From JBFWUW01 sp050247075 (GTDB lineage: Bacteria > Planctomycetota > Planctomycetia > Pirellulales > JBFWUW01), in NCBI GenBank assembly GCA_050247075.1, contig JBFWUW010000043.1:1-58255 (forward strand): DNA of 58,255 bases. The letters are read 5' to 3'. Made by a program: the position numbers and the translations under genes. The stretch's first letter is position 1; every line of letters begins with the position of its first letter. Under the pieces are notes generated by a model that did no database searches, was not told the origin of the DNA, and was given only the letters and a program-made list of their open reading frames with translations. This document shows, one piece after another, positions 41,815 to 49,419 of this stretch.

Positions 41815-44538
41815 CTAGTTCGACCTCGTGGATTGTGACGAGATCGTGGTGGCGGCTAGTTGCGCCAGGCTGGTGATGGCGGATGTTTGGGATTGGACCT
41901 TGGCTAGCGCGAGTTCGATGCCGTTGTACTGCCGCAGCAGCCGCAACCGTTTCGCTTCGAGCCGTTCATTGAGAAACTCTGTCCTTTCTTCCAGGCTGGT
42001 CACGCGCGAGTTTAACTCATCCACATGCCTGGTCAGCGAGCCGTTGAGGGGGCTAGTGAAGGTGTCGATGAGTTTCCGGATACGGACTCCGACACCCGTC
42101 TCGGCATTGCCCAGGAATTCTTGCACGGCGGCGGGGTCGGTGGTGATGCGGTTTTGCAACACGGTCTCGTCGAAGCTTACCCGACCGTCTTTGAACGTCA
42201 GGCCAATCTGGGCCAGCGAGCGGATGGAGCTGCTGCCCGACGAATCGGTGAAGGCGGCAAACAGGGCGTTTTGCAATTGACGGGCCGTACTGTCGGCTTG
42301 CAGCGGGCCACGTTCGCCCGTGGTGGTGTTGAACGAAGTGAGCGTGGCCAGCGAACCGGCCAGCGAATTGAAACTATCGGCAATCTGATTGACGGCGTCC
42401 GTCAAGGCCTGGTTGTTTTGGCCCACGGTGACCGTGACGGCCGTGGTGCTCGCGCCCAGGACGTTGACGCTCAAACCGGGCAGAATCTGGGAAAACTCAT
42501 TGCTGTTGCTGGCGAAGAGCAGATTGTTCGTTCCGCTGCCGCCTACTTCCAACACGGAGTCGCTGGCCTCGTTCAGCGTGCCGAAGCTCAAGTTGGTCGT
42601 ACCGGTGTTGACCACCAGGCTGCCAGCCTCGCCCGCCCGCGAACTGCCCAGCAGCAGCCGGAAGGGCTGCAATCCGCCGCCGTCGTTGATAACCGAGGCG
42701 GTGATCGGCGCTCCGCTAGCGGTCAGCTTTTGGACAACATCGTTGAGCTTATCATCGGCACTGATTTCAATGTCGTAGCGAAACGCACCGTCAATCTCGT
42801 GGCTGGCATTGGCTGCGCCGGCCAGCCGCAAGCTCTTGGCCGTTGTGCCTCCCAAATCGTTGATGGCGATCTCTTGGGCCGAACCAGATGTCCCCGCGAT
42901 CAAGATGCCATCGCCGGTATCGTTGATTCGCGCGGTGATCGATAGTCCGGTGGAGTTCAACGCCAGCAAGACATCGCCCACGGTCTGTTTGGCGGTATCG
43001 GTCAGGTCGATCGTGGCCGACTGGCCGTTGCGGTCGGTGATGTTAAACACCCCTCGCTGAATGCCTGCGCCGCCGTTCAAACGGTCGAGCCGCGTATTGT
43101 CACTGATATACCGTCGGCTCAAATCGCCGCTATCGAGTTTTCCGGCGACCGATGCGCCGGTCAGCTTGAGGTAAGCCGCCGTATCGCCGCTAAGATCGGT
43201 CACGGAGATGGCCGAAGCGCCCCCGGTGGCGTCCGTAAGCACCAATCCGTCGCCGGACGAATTGACGGCTGCCGAGACGCCAATTCCCGCGGCACCCGCG
43301 TTGATCGCGGCGACCACATCGGCCAAGGTCGATGCGGAGCCAAGGTCGATATTCGTGGTGCCGCCGCCCGTCCGCGAGATTTGGATTTCGCCTTTAGTCA
43401 ACGTCTGCGAGCCGCCGCGGAGGCTGGACAACAGCACGGTATTCAGCCCGGACAAGATGCGTTGCCCGTCCAGGACTCCGCCCGCCTGTTCGCTGCCCAG
43501 AATTCCCAAGTCGGCTGCCGCCTGGCTGCCGCTCAGGGCCGAAACCGAAAGCGTGCCGCCTCCGCCGGTGTTGTCTGTCAGTTTGAGATGTTCCCCACCG
43601 GCATCGATCGAGGCCGTCACCTTGCCGCCGTTGTCGGCATGGTTGTTGATGAGGTCAATGACGCTCCCCAGCGTGGAGGCGCTTCCTAAGTCAACTTCAA
43701 GCGAGCCGCCGTCCTTGAGGTCGATCTTGAAGTCGGGCACGCTGGCGGCCTTGCGCACGCCGTTGCCGTCATTGAGCGTATCGAGCCGCAGCGCAGCGCT
43801 CAGCCGGACGACGTCGCTGCCGGTATGCGTATTACCCGCCGCGGTCCCCAGCAGCCCCAAGTTGGCGGCGGTGGTGGTGGAACCCGCTTCGGCCACGTTG
43901 AGGCTGGCGGTCGTTTGGCCAGTCAGGTCTTGCAGCACGATACGGTCGCCATCGACCGTGGCCCGCACGGAGATATTGGTGTTGTTGTTGACGGCTTGCA
44001 GCACATCGTTGACGTTTCTGGCGGTCGTCAGATCCACGACGGCGGTCGCGCCGCTGCGATCGGTAATGCGAATCTTTCCCCGCTGCACGCCTTGGCCGCC
44101 ATTGAGCGTATCGAGCGAGGTATTCGTGGAGACTTGCCCGCCGAGTTTGACGGAGATCGTGCCGGCCCCCACCGAGGTGGAGGTGGCATCGGCAAAGCCG
44201 GAGGAAATCAACTGTTGCGGCTGTGCCTGGCGCACCGGCCGCACCTGGTACGACGCCAGCGGTGCATTCGCCGCGGCAGTGGCCGTGAGAATGTCCGGGG
44301 CCGAGGTGGTCGCCGTGCGCGCCTTGAGTACGCTAGGGCTGGAGAGCGACCCTACCCGCAACTGCAACGAGAGCAGACTGGCGGACAGCCCCAAGAAGGC
44401 CGTTTGCTGGCTCTTGGTAGCTTCGATTTTCGTCTGGATGGTTTGGACCGGCCGCTTTTCCAGTTCAATCAACTGGCTGACAATATCTTGAATATTCAGG
44501 CCGCTGATCAGCCCGACCGCGGAGGAGATTGTACCCAT
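41815..44538 (-). CDS. fliD: Flagellar filament cap / hook-associated protein 2, FliD, enlarged
   Basis: 907 residues, about twice the usual 450-500. The N-terminal domain is classical (MGTISSAVGLISGLNIQDIV, SQLIELEKRPVQTIQTKIEA). The C-terminal domain (DAVNQIADSFNSLAGSLATL, IGLTFKDGRVSFDETVLQNR, NSRVTSLEERTEFLNERLEA) is also typical. Between them are four or five flagellin hook-IN-type repeats of about 70-110 residues, recognisable by L-D-x-L-N-G/D-G-x-G-x-x-x-G-x-x-x-I at about 127, 248, 360 and 470 and by D-V-x-x-A-I-N segments. FliD caps the filament and helps flagellin fold as it leaves the channel. It lies between the flagellin terminator and the 7-bp repeat, so it is likely transcribed apart from flagellin. 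Confidence 0.92.
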   Translation of the reverse strand: MGTISSAVGLISGLNIQDIVSQLIELEKRPVQTIQTKIEATKSQQTAFLGLSASLLSLQLRVGSLSSPSVLKARTATTSAPDILTATAAANAPLASYQVRPVRQAQPQQLISSGFADATSTSVGAGTISVKLGGQVSTNTSLDTLNGGQGVQRGKIRITDRSGATAVVDLTTARNVNDVLQAVNNNTNISVRATVDGDRIVLQDLTGQTTASLNVAEAGSTTTAANLGLLGTAAGNTHTGSDVVRLSAALRLDTLNDGNGVRKAASVPDFKIDLKDGGSLEVDLGSASTLGSVIDLINNHADNGGKVTASIDAGGEHLKLTDNTGGGGTLSVSALSGSQAAADLGILGSEQAGGVLDGQRILSGLNTVLLSSLRGGSQTLTKGEIQISRTGGGTTNIDLGSASTLADVVAAINAGAAGIGVSAAVNSSGDGLVLTDATGGASAISVTDLSGDTAAYLKLTGASVAGKLDSGDLSRRYISDNTRLDRLNGGAGIQRGVFNITDRNGQSATIDLTDTAKQTVGDVLLALNSTGLSITARINDTGDGILIAGTSGSAQEIAINDLGGTTAKSLRLAGAANASHEIDGAFRYDIEISADDKLNDVVQKLTASGAPITASVINDGGGLQPFRLLLGSSRAGEAGSLVVNTGTTNLSFGTLNEASDSVLEVGGSGTNNLLFASNSNEFSQILPGLSVNVLGASTTAVTVTVGQNNQALTDAVNQIADSFNSLAGSLATLTSFNTTTGERGPLQADSTARQLQNALFAAFTDSSGSSSIRSLAQIGLTFKDGRVSFDETVLQNRITTDPAAVQEFLGNAETGVGVRIRKLIDTFTSPLNGSLTRHVDELNSRVTSLEERTEFLNERLEAKRLRLLRQYNGIELALAKVQSQTSAITSLAQLAATTISSQSTRSN

Positions 44539-44732
44539 AAACGCAGACTCACAACAAAATCGCGCTCAGCCGCCATGTTGGCCATGCGGCAAGCGTCAGG
44601 TAAGCGCACTCCGTGGCGGTTGAGCGGGAAAACGGGAGAGAACGCCTGGACTGGCTACGATGGGCGTGCCATTCCCTGGCGCACCGGTACTCTCCGTAAT
44701 CTTTCATTCGGCGGGAAATTCAGGCGGGATCA

Positions 44733-44772
44733 ACAAAAAACCGGCTGGCGGGAAGTCCTTCCCGCCAGCCGG
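44733..44772 (-). terminator. Rho-independent terminator of the flagellin gene
   Basis: On the minus strand CCGGCTGGCGGGAAG and CTTCCCGCCAGCCGG form a near-perfect 15-bp stem with almost no loop, followed directly by TTTTTTGTT. It is placed 20 bp after the flagellin stop and before fliD, making flagellin a separately terminated transcript. Confidence 0.95.
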
Positions 44773-44792
44773 TGCGGAATTCAGTCAAACGC

Positions 44793-47700
44793 TTATTGAC
44801 GCAACAGGGCCAGAACATCCCGCGGGCTGGAGTTGGCGATCGACAGCACACTCGTGCCGGCTTGCACCAAGATCTGCGACCGGGTGAGGTTGGCGGTTTC
44901 CGCGGCGAAGTCGGCGTCGCGGATGGTGCTGAGGGCAGAGGTGACTTGCTCCAAGGTGTTCTGTTGGCTAGCGATGTTGCTTTCCAACACGTTCTTCTGG
45001 AGCGAACCCAACTGTCCGCGTAGCGTGGCCACCTGGCTAATCGCCTGGCTGACCAACAGTTCGGCGGTCCCCAGGTCGCTGCTGCTCAACTGGTCGGTGC
45101 CGCCGGTCTTCAGGGCCGAAATGCCCTTGCTGCCGGTGGTTGAGAAGTTGCGGCCCAACGTCGCCAGGTCCAGGCCCGTGATGTTCACGTTGATCTGGTT
45201 AGCGTAATTGACGTTTGGTCCGATCTGGAACAGCGCACCGCCCGTGACGTCGAAGTTGGCGGTCAGGTTGCCCAACGTGGGGTCGGTCGAGGCAGACAGG
45301 TTGATGAAGCTATCGCTGTAGGAGATAACCTCGCCAACCGCCGCGAAGGCGGCCGAACCCTTGTTGGTGGTGACGGTTCCGACGGCGTTGGTGCCGGCAG
45401 TCGAGGACTGCGTGCCAGCGGCGTTGAACGTGGTGATGTCAGCGGAGTTCGTGGCCGCAATGGCATTCAGCGAGGCAACCGCGGCACTTCCGTACTTGTT
45501 GCTGGTCAGGGTCACGTTGGCACCGGCGGTGCCGGTCGTCGAGGCGGTGACGCCCGTCGTGCCGGTTACCGCGTTGATGGCGTTGACCAGGGCGGTGCTG
45601 TCGTTGATGACCGCGTCATTCAAGACCGTGATCACCGAGCGGCCTTGGTCGCCGATAACTTCCAGCGTGGTCGAGTTCGACGTACCGTTGGTGCCGGCAA
45701 CCGCGGCTTGCGTGCCGCCAGCAGCCACCAGGGCGGCGTTGGCACCGGCGGCAGTCAGGCCAGCCAGGCCGCCGCTGCCGATGTTGCCGCTGGTCAGCAC
45801 GATGTTGTTGCCGCTGCGTGCAGCGGTAACGCCGGTCGTGCCGGTGACACCGTTGATCTGGGCCACAAAGGCGTCCAAGTTGGCGGACGTGTGGTTGATC
45901 AACGTGTCCGTGTTGGCCAAATTGACCGTGGTGGCTCCCTTGTTGCCAGTGACCGTGAAAGTCACGGCGGTCGCGGCACCTGTGGTACCGGCGACGGAGG
46001 CTTGCGTGCCGCCGGCCGCAACCAGGGCAGCGTTGGCGCCAGCCGCGGTAATCGAGGACAAGGCACCCGTTCCGACGAACGAACTGGTCAGCAATACGTT
46101 GTTGCCGCTGCGGCTAGCCACCACACCCGTCTGGGCGCTGACGCCGTTGACCTGGGCCACGAAGGCATCCAAGTTGGCGGACGTGTGGTTGATCAATGTG
46201 TCGTTGTTCGCCAGGACGACGTTGGCGGAGCCGAGGTCGCCCGTGACGGTGAAAGTCGTGGCGGTTGCGGCACCCGTAGTACCAGCCACCGAGGCCTGAG
46301 TCCCGGCGTTGGCAATCACGGCAGCGTCGGCACCAGCGGTGGAGATCGAGGCCAAGGCACCCGTTCCGACGAACGAGCTTCGCAGTTCGATATTGCTGCC
46401 GTTGCGGGAAGCAATCACGCCCGTGCTGCTGCTAACACCGTTGATCTGGGCCACAAAGGCATCCAGGTTGACCGTGGAGGTATTGATCAGTGTGTCGTTG
46501 TTCGCCAGAACGACGTTTGCAGAACCGAGATCGCCCGTGATGCTGAACGTGGTTGCCGTGGCGGCACCGGTCGTACCGGCGACCAAGCCGGCGACAGTGG
46601 CGTTGAAGGCGGCAACATCACCAGCTTGGGTGGCCGCGGTCGCGGTGATATTCGCCGTGGCGGCGGCACCGACCGTGGTGGAACGCAAGCGGATGTCGCC
46701 CGCGTTGTTGTCGGCGATGACACCCGTGTTGGCGCTTTGGGCGTTGATAGCGTTGATGACAACGTTGATGTCGGCCTTGGCGGCGGCCACGTTGACCGTG
46801 ATGCCCGCCGCGGTGCCCAGATCACCCGTCACCGAGAACGTGATCGTGTCGGCGCCAGCACCTGCCAGGTCCTGGAAGTCGGCGCCGCCGCTGGTGGCGA
46901 AGGCCACGGCACGGCTGGCACGCGTGGAGTTGGTGGACAGGTCGTTTAAGCTGCCTCCCGCGCCGATGACAAAGTCATTGCTGGTCAGCGTGGTGACGCG
47001 GCGAGTCGAAGCGGTCGTCAGATCGTTAAGGCTGCCGCCCGTGCCGATGGCAAAGTCGTTGCCGGTCAGAGTGGTGACACGACGAGTGGAGTTCGTCGTC
47101 AGATCGTTGAAGCTGGCACCGTTGCCGATGGCAAAATCGTTGCCGGTCAGCGTGGTAGTGGTGCGCGTGGCGTTGGTGGACAGGTCGTTCAAGCTGACGC
47201 TGTTGCCCGACACGCCGTCTTGGCCCACGATGGCCACGGTGCGCTTGGTGGCGGCTGCGGTGACGGCGATCGAAACGTCGTCGCCCGGCGTGCTGCTGTG
47301 CAACGAAGGATCGAACGAGTTAATGGTGATGTCAGCCGTGCTACGGAAGGCACCCAGCGAACCGCCGGTGGCGCTCACGGAGAATGCCTTGTTGCCGTTG
47401 AGCAGCTTCTCGCCGCCGAACACCGTGGTCTGGCCAATACGAGAAATACTTTCCAGAGCCGAGTCCAACTGGACCTGGTTAGCGGCGATTTCCGTGGTGG
47501 AAATGGCACCTTTATTGGCCGAAGCCTGCACCAGGCCGCGGATGTCATTGAGCAGGTTGCTGACCTGGCTCAAGGCCGAGTCGGCGGTGGCCACGATGTT
47601 GTTGGCCCGTTCGCTGTTCTTGATCGACTGGCTAATGGCGACGGTCTCCGACCGCAGCACTTCGCTGGCAATCAGACCCCCTGGATCATCTTTGCCCGTG

Positions 47701-47813
47701 TTGATGCGAAGACCGGTGGAGAGCCGGGTCAAGCTGGTCTGCAAGCCACTTTGGGTCCGCCCCAAAATGTGTTGCGCGTTGAGAGAGCTGAGATTGGTGT
47801 TAATTCTGGTCAT
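44793..47813 (-). CDS. fliC: Giant repeat-containing flagellin
   Basis: 1006 residues, against about 270-500 for common flagellins. The ATG at 47813 is preferred because TTGGGGTG lies just upstream and the protein then starts MTRINTNLSSLNAQ. The N-terminal D0/D1 (RTQSGLQTSLTRLSTGLRIN, DDPGGLIASEVLRSE, NNIVATADSALSQVSNLLND) and the C-terminal D1/D0 (LRGQLGSLQKNVLESNIASQ, RDADFAAETANLTRSQILVQ, ending VLALLRQ) are intact. The centre is a repeat-built surface domain, with a 27-residue repeat and a 98-residue repeat (listed separately), rich in Ala/Thr/Asn/Gly. FliW, CsrA and FliS genes nearby fit its control and secretion. It ends in a strong terminator. Confidence 0.95.
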   Translation of the reverse strand: MTRINTNLSSLNAQHILGRTQSGLQTSLTRLSTGLRINTGKDDPGGLIASEVLRSETVAISQSIKNSERANNIVATADSALSQVSNLLNDIRGLVQASANKGAISTTEIAANQVQLDSALESISRIGQTTVFGGEKLLNGNKAFSVSATGGSLGAFRSTADITINSFDPSLHSSTPGDDVSIAVTAAATKRTVAIVGQDGVSGNSVSLNDLSTNATRTTTTLTGNDFAIGNGASFNDLTTNSTRRVTTLTGNDFAIGTGGSLNDLTTASTRRVTTLTSNDFVIGAGGSLNDLSTNSTRASRAVAFATSGGADFQDLAGAGADTITFSVTGDLGTAAGITVNVAAAKADINVVINAINAQSANTGVIADNNAGDIRLRSTTVGAAATANITATAATQAGDVAAFNATVAGLVAGTTGAATATTFSITGDLGSANVVLANNDTLINTSTVNLDAFVAQINGVSSSTGVIASRNGSNIELRSSFVGTGALASISTAGADAAVIANAGTQASVAGTTGAATATTFTVTGDLGSANVVLANNDTLINHTSANLDAFVAQVNGVSAQTGVVASRSGNNVLLTSSFVGTGALSSITAAGANAALVAAGGTQASVAGTTGAATAVTFTVTGNKGATTVNLANTDTLINHTSANLDAFVAQINGVTGTTGVTAARSGNNIVLTSGNIGSGGLAGLTAAGANAALVAAGGTQAAVAGTNGTSNSTTLEVIGDQGRSVITVLNDAVINDSTALVNAINAVTGTTGVTASTTGTAGANVTLTSNKYGSAAVASLNAIAATNSADITTFNAAGTQSSTAGTNAVGTVTTNKGSAAFAAVGEVISYSDSFINLSASTDPTLGNLTANFDVTGGALFQIGPNVNYANQINVNITGLDLATLGRNFSTTGSKGISALKTGGTDQLSSSDLGTAELLVSQAISQVATLRGQLGSLQKNVLESNIASQQNTLEQVTSALSTIRDADFAAETANLTRSQILVQAGTSVLSIANSSPRDVLALLRQ
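45702..46590 (-). repeat. 294-bp tandem repeat inside the flagellin gene
   Basis: Units begin on the minus strand at about 46583, 46290, 45996 and 45702. The anchor GGCACCCGTTCCGACGAAC (plus strand) occurs at 46062 and 46356, exactly 294 bp apart. Each unit encodes 98 residues starting VAGTTGAATATTF and containing NLDAFVAQ-[IV]-NGV and SFVGTGAL. The first three are near-identical; the copy starting at about 45702 and a further one beyond it are diverged. The period is a multiple of three, so copy-number changes keep the frame. Confidence 0.93.
46920..47210 (-). repeat. 81-bp tandem repeat inside the flagellin gene
   Basis: The anchor GCCGATG (plus strand) occurs at 46962, 47043 and 47124, each 81 bp apart. 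The unit encodes 27 residues of the form TTLTGNDFAIG-x-GGSLNDL-TT-x-STRRV, in about 3.5 copies. Each unit is slightly diverged. Confidence 0.9.
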
Positions 47814-48277
47814 GCGTTTCACCCCAAGTTAGTAAAGGAGGATGGTACCGAGCCCAGTCGGTGTTCGAGAGTAATCGTGTTCCCGTGCCAGGCTATGGAG
47901 GCTTCGAGGTTCTGACTCGACACCGACCGCACGCGGATAACTTGTTTCCTGGTACACCGCGGCCACAAGGCCGTGCTTACTAGGGGTGGGGGGATCCGCT
48001 GTAACACCCTTCCACCGAGCCGCCGAAATCGCTGACACATCATCAGAATCATCGGCACTTTGGAAGACTAGGTCGCGAACTTGCGCGCGTAAAATTTCTT
48101 GGATGTTTTTTTTGACAATGGCTGTTTTGCCGTATTCCGCTCTGCTTGCCGTACCAATCCATGATTCGTTCAACAGTCCTAAAGGATGCCGGACCAGGGC
48201 GCAAACCCTCGCGAACCGGAATTCCCATTTGGCAACGGGACGGCCACCCGATTGTGGGCCCTACCCGTTCCCAAACT
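47814..48277. other. Flagellin leader and upstream region
   Basis: 464 bp between csrA and the flagellin start, with no gene. On the minus strand the ribosome site is TTGGGGTG. GGA triplets, the core of CsrA sites, occur at about 47997, 47949 and 47883 (first base on the minus strand), but none overlaps the ribosome site. A short palindrome CGGCC-ACAA-GGCCG lies at 47960-47973. I could not identify a convincing sigma-28 or sigma-54 promoter. Confidence 0.45.
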
Positions 48278-48529
48278 CTATGACTTTGGATTTCCATTTG
48301 CCGAGGAGGGACCGGGGCGTCCCAAACTACGCGCATCCTTGGGATCGATCTTCGACGCGCGAAGATTCTCCCGTTGAATGGCCTCGTAGACTTCCTGGCG
48401 GTGGACGGGAATTTCCGTCGGGGCTTCAATCCCCAAGCGGACCTTATCGCCTCGAATATCAACGATCGTGATCACGATGTTATCGCCGATCATGATGCTT
48501 TCGTCGCGCTGTCGGGACAGGACGAGCAT
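48278..48529 (-). CDS. csrA: Carbon storage regulator / translational repressor CsrA
   Basis: 83 residues with an ideal AGGAG six bases before the ATG at 48529. The core MLVLSRQRDESIMIGDNIVI, then DIRGDKVRLGIEAPTEIPVH-R, has the RLGIEAP RNA-binding strand and the conserved Arg of the family, followed by an extra 27-residue tail (ASKIDPKDARSLGRPGPSSA...) compared with the usual 60-65 residues. CsrA dimers bind GGA motifs in mRNA leaders; next to fliW and the flagellin gene its target is probably the flagellin message. Confidence 0.95.
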   Translation of the reverse strand: MLVLSRQRDESIMIGDNIVITIVDIRGDKVRLGIEAPTEIPVHRQEVYEAIQRENLRASKIDPKDARSLGRPGPSSANGNPKS

Positions 48530-48637
48530 CGGTTTCTCCTTCCTGGATGAGGATCGGCCGGGAGAGCGCGATCCGAAACGCCCGCGCCTGTCAAAGCGAG
48601 AACGTCTGGGGTGGATAAATGGCTGGGTTATTTGTCG

Positions 48638-48654
48638 CCCCAGTCAAGCTGGGG
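48638..48654. other. Hairpin between fliW and csrA
   Basis: CCCCAG-TCAAG-CTGGGG, a perfect 6-bp GC stem. Read on the minus strand the loop is CTTGA and no T-run follows, so termination is doubtful. It may be a leader structure of csrA. Confidence 0.4.
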
Positions 48655-48785
48655 AGATTTACGCGGTTGGCGAGCTGAAACGTGTGTGAATTCAACTCTC
48701 TGGCGGCAGTGGGTCTGGCGGGCAATGCGGCGGGCAGCAACTTGTCAGTCAATCCAAGAATATCTGGTCGGCGAACCAGGATCGA

Positions 48786-49226
48786 TCAAGCACTCTTTCT
48801 CAAGGCGGGGCGATCCCCGGCCAGTTCAAACTGCAGTGGCTGGTCCACGTTGGAAACGACCTGGCGGCCAAGCCGTTTGTCCACGTTGATGACCAGCGGA
48901 GCTTTCAAGTTCAAGGTAATTCCACGTTCGTTCTGGCCTACAACCGCCAACACCTGGGCATCTTCCATTTGTACCAGGTCCAACGGCCGCAAGTCCGATC
49001 GCAAAGCCTTCAATTGATACGCAGGCACAAACCGGCGGGGACTGACAACAGCCAACGCCACTTCCGGACGGGAGGTGCTTTGCAGCCAGCCGAGCGCGTC
49101 GTTTTGCGCATCAGCCAGCAACACCCAGTCGCGACAGTCCTCCAACCCAAACAACCCCGCCGGAAAGACGATCAGATCGTCATTCTCGATTTCCAGCACG
49201 CCAAATCGCGTGGTCAGTATTTGCAT
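48786..49226 (-). CDS. fliW: Flagellar assembly factor FliW (CsrA antagonist)
   Basis: 146 residues. Conserved features: MQILTTRFGVLEIENDDLIV-FPAGLFGLED at the start, LGWLQSTSRPEVALAVVSP in the middle, and ERGITLNLKAPLVINVDKRL-GRQVV near the end. FliW binds either flagellin or CsrA and frees the flagellin message when flagellin is scarce. It is followed 256 bp later by csrA and then the flagellin gene, the expected order for a FliW-CsrA-flagellin homeostasis circuit. Confidence 0.95.
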   Translation of the reverse strand: MQILTTRFGVLEIENDDLIVFPAGLFGLEDCRDWVLLADAQNDALGWLQSTSRPEVALAVVSPRRFVPAYQLKALRSDLRPLDLVQMEDAQVLAVVGQNERGITLNLKAPLVINVDKRLGRQVVSNVDQPLQFELAGDRPALRKSA

Positions 49227-49419
49227 GGCTATCGCCTTTTCTTCCGTGAGTTAGTCCAATGGACGGTCTTGATGCCAACCCGGCCCCAAGTTCTCGCACC
49301 CGCGCGAACCGCGAACGCCAGTGACCTGCGCCTGGGGGCTGACCTGCCGCATCCCGCGGCGTGATAGCAGCACAGAACCTACATCGGCCTGCCGCTTCAC
49401 AATGGACCAGAAAAAAAGG

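Noticed and set aside
43208..44491. 427-codon plus-strand frame inside fliD
   Set aside because: Antisense shadow of fliD; Pro/Ser/Val-rich without domains, while the minus frame shows conserved FliD ends.
46309..47832. 507-codon open frame on the plus strand opposite the flagellin gene
   Set aside because: It mirrors the repeats of the flagellin frame, has no ribosome site, and its composition (Val/Ala/Pro-rich, low complexity) is what an antisense frame of a GC-rich Ala/Thr-rich gene gives.
48147..48165. Possible sigma-54 promoter upstream of flagellin (TGGTACGGCAAGCA on the minus strand)
   Set aside because: The GG and GC elements are 8 rather than 10 bases apart, so the spacing does not fit.
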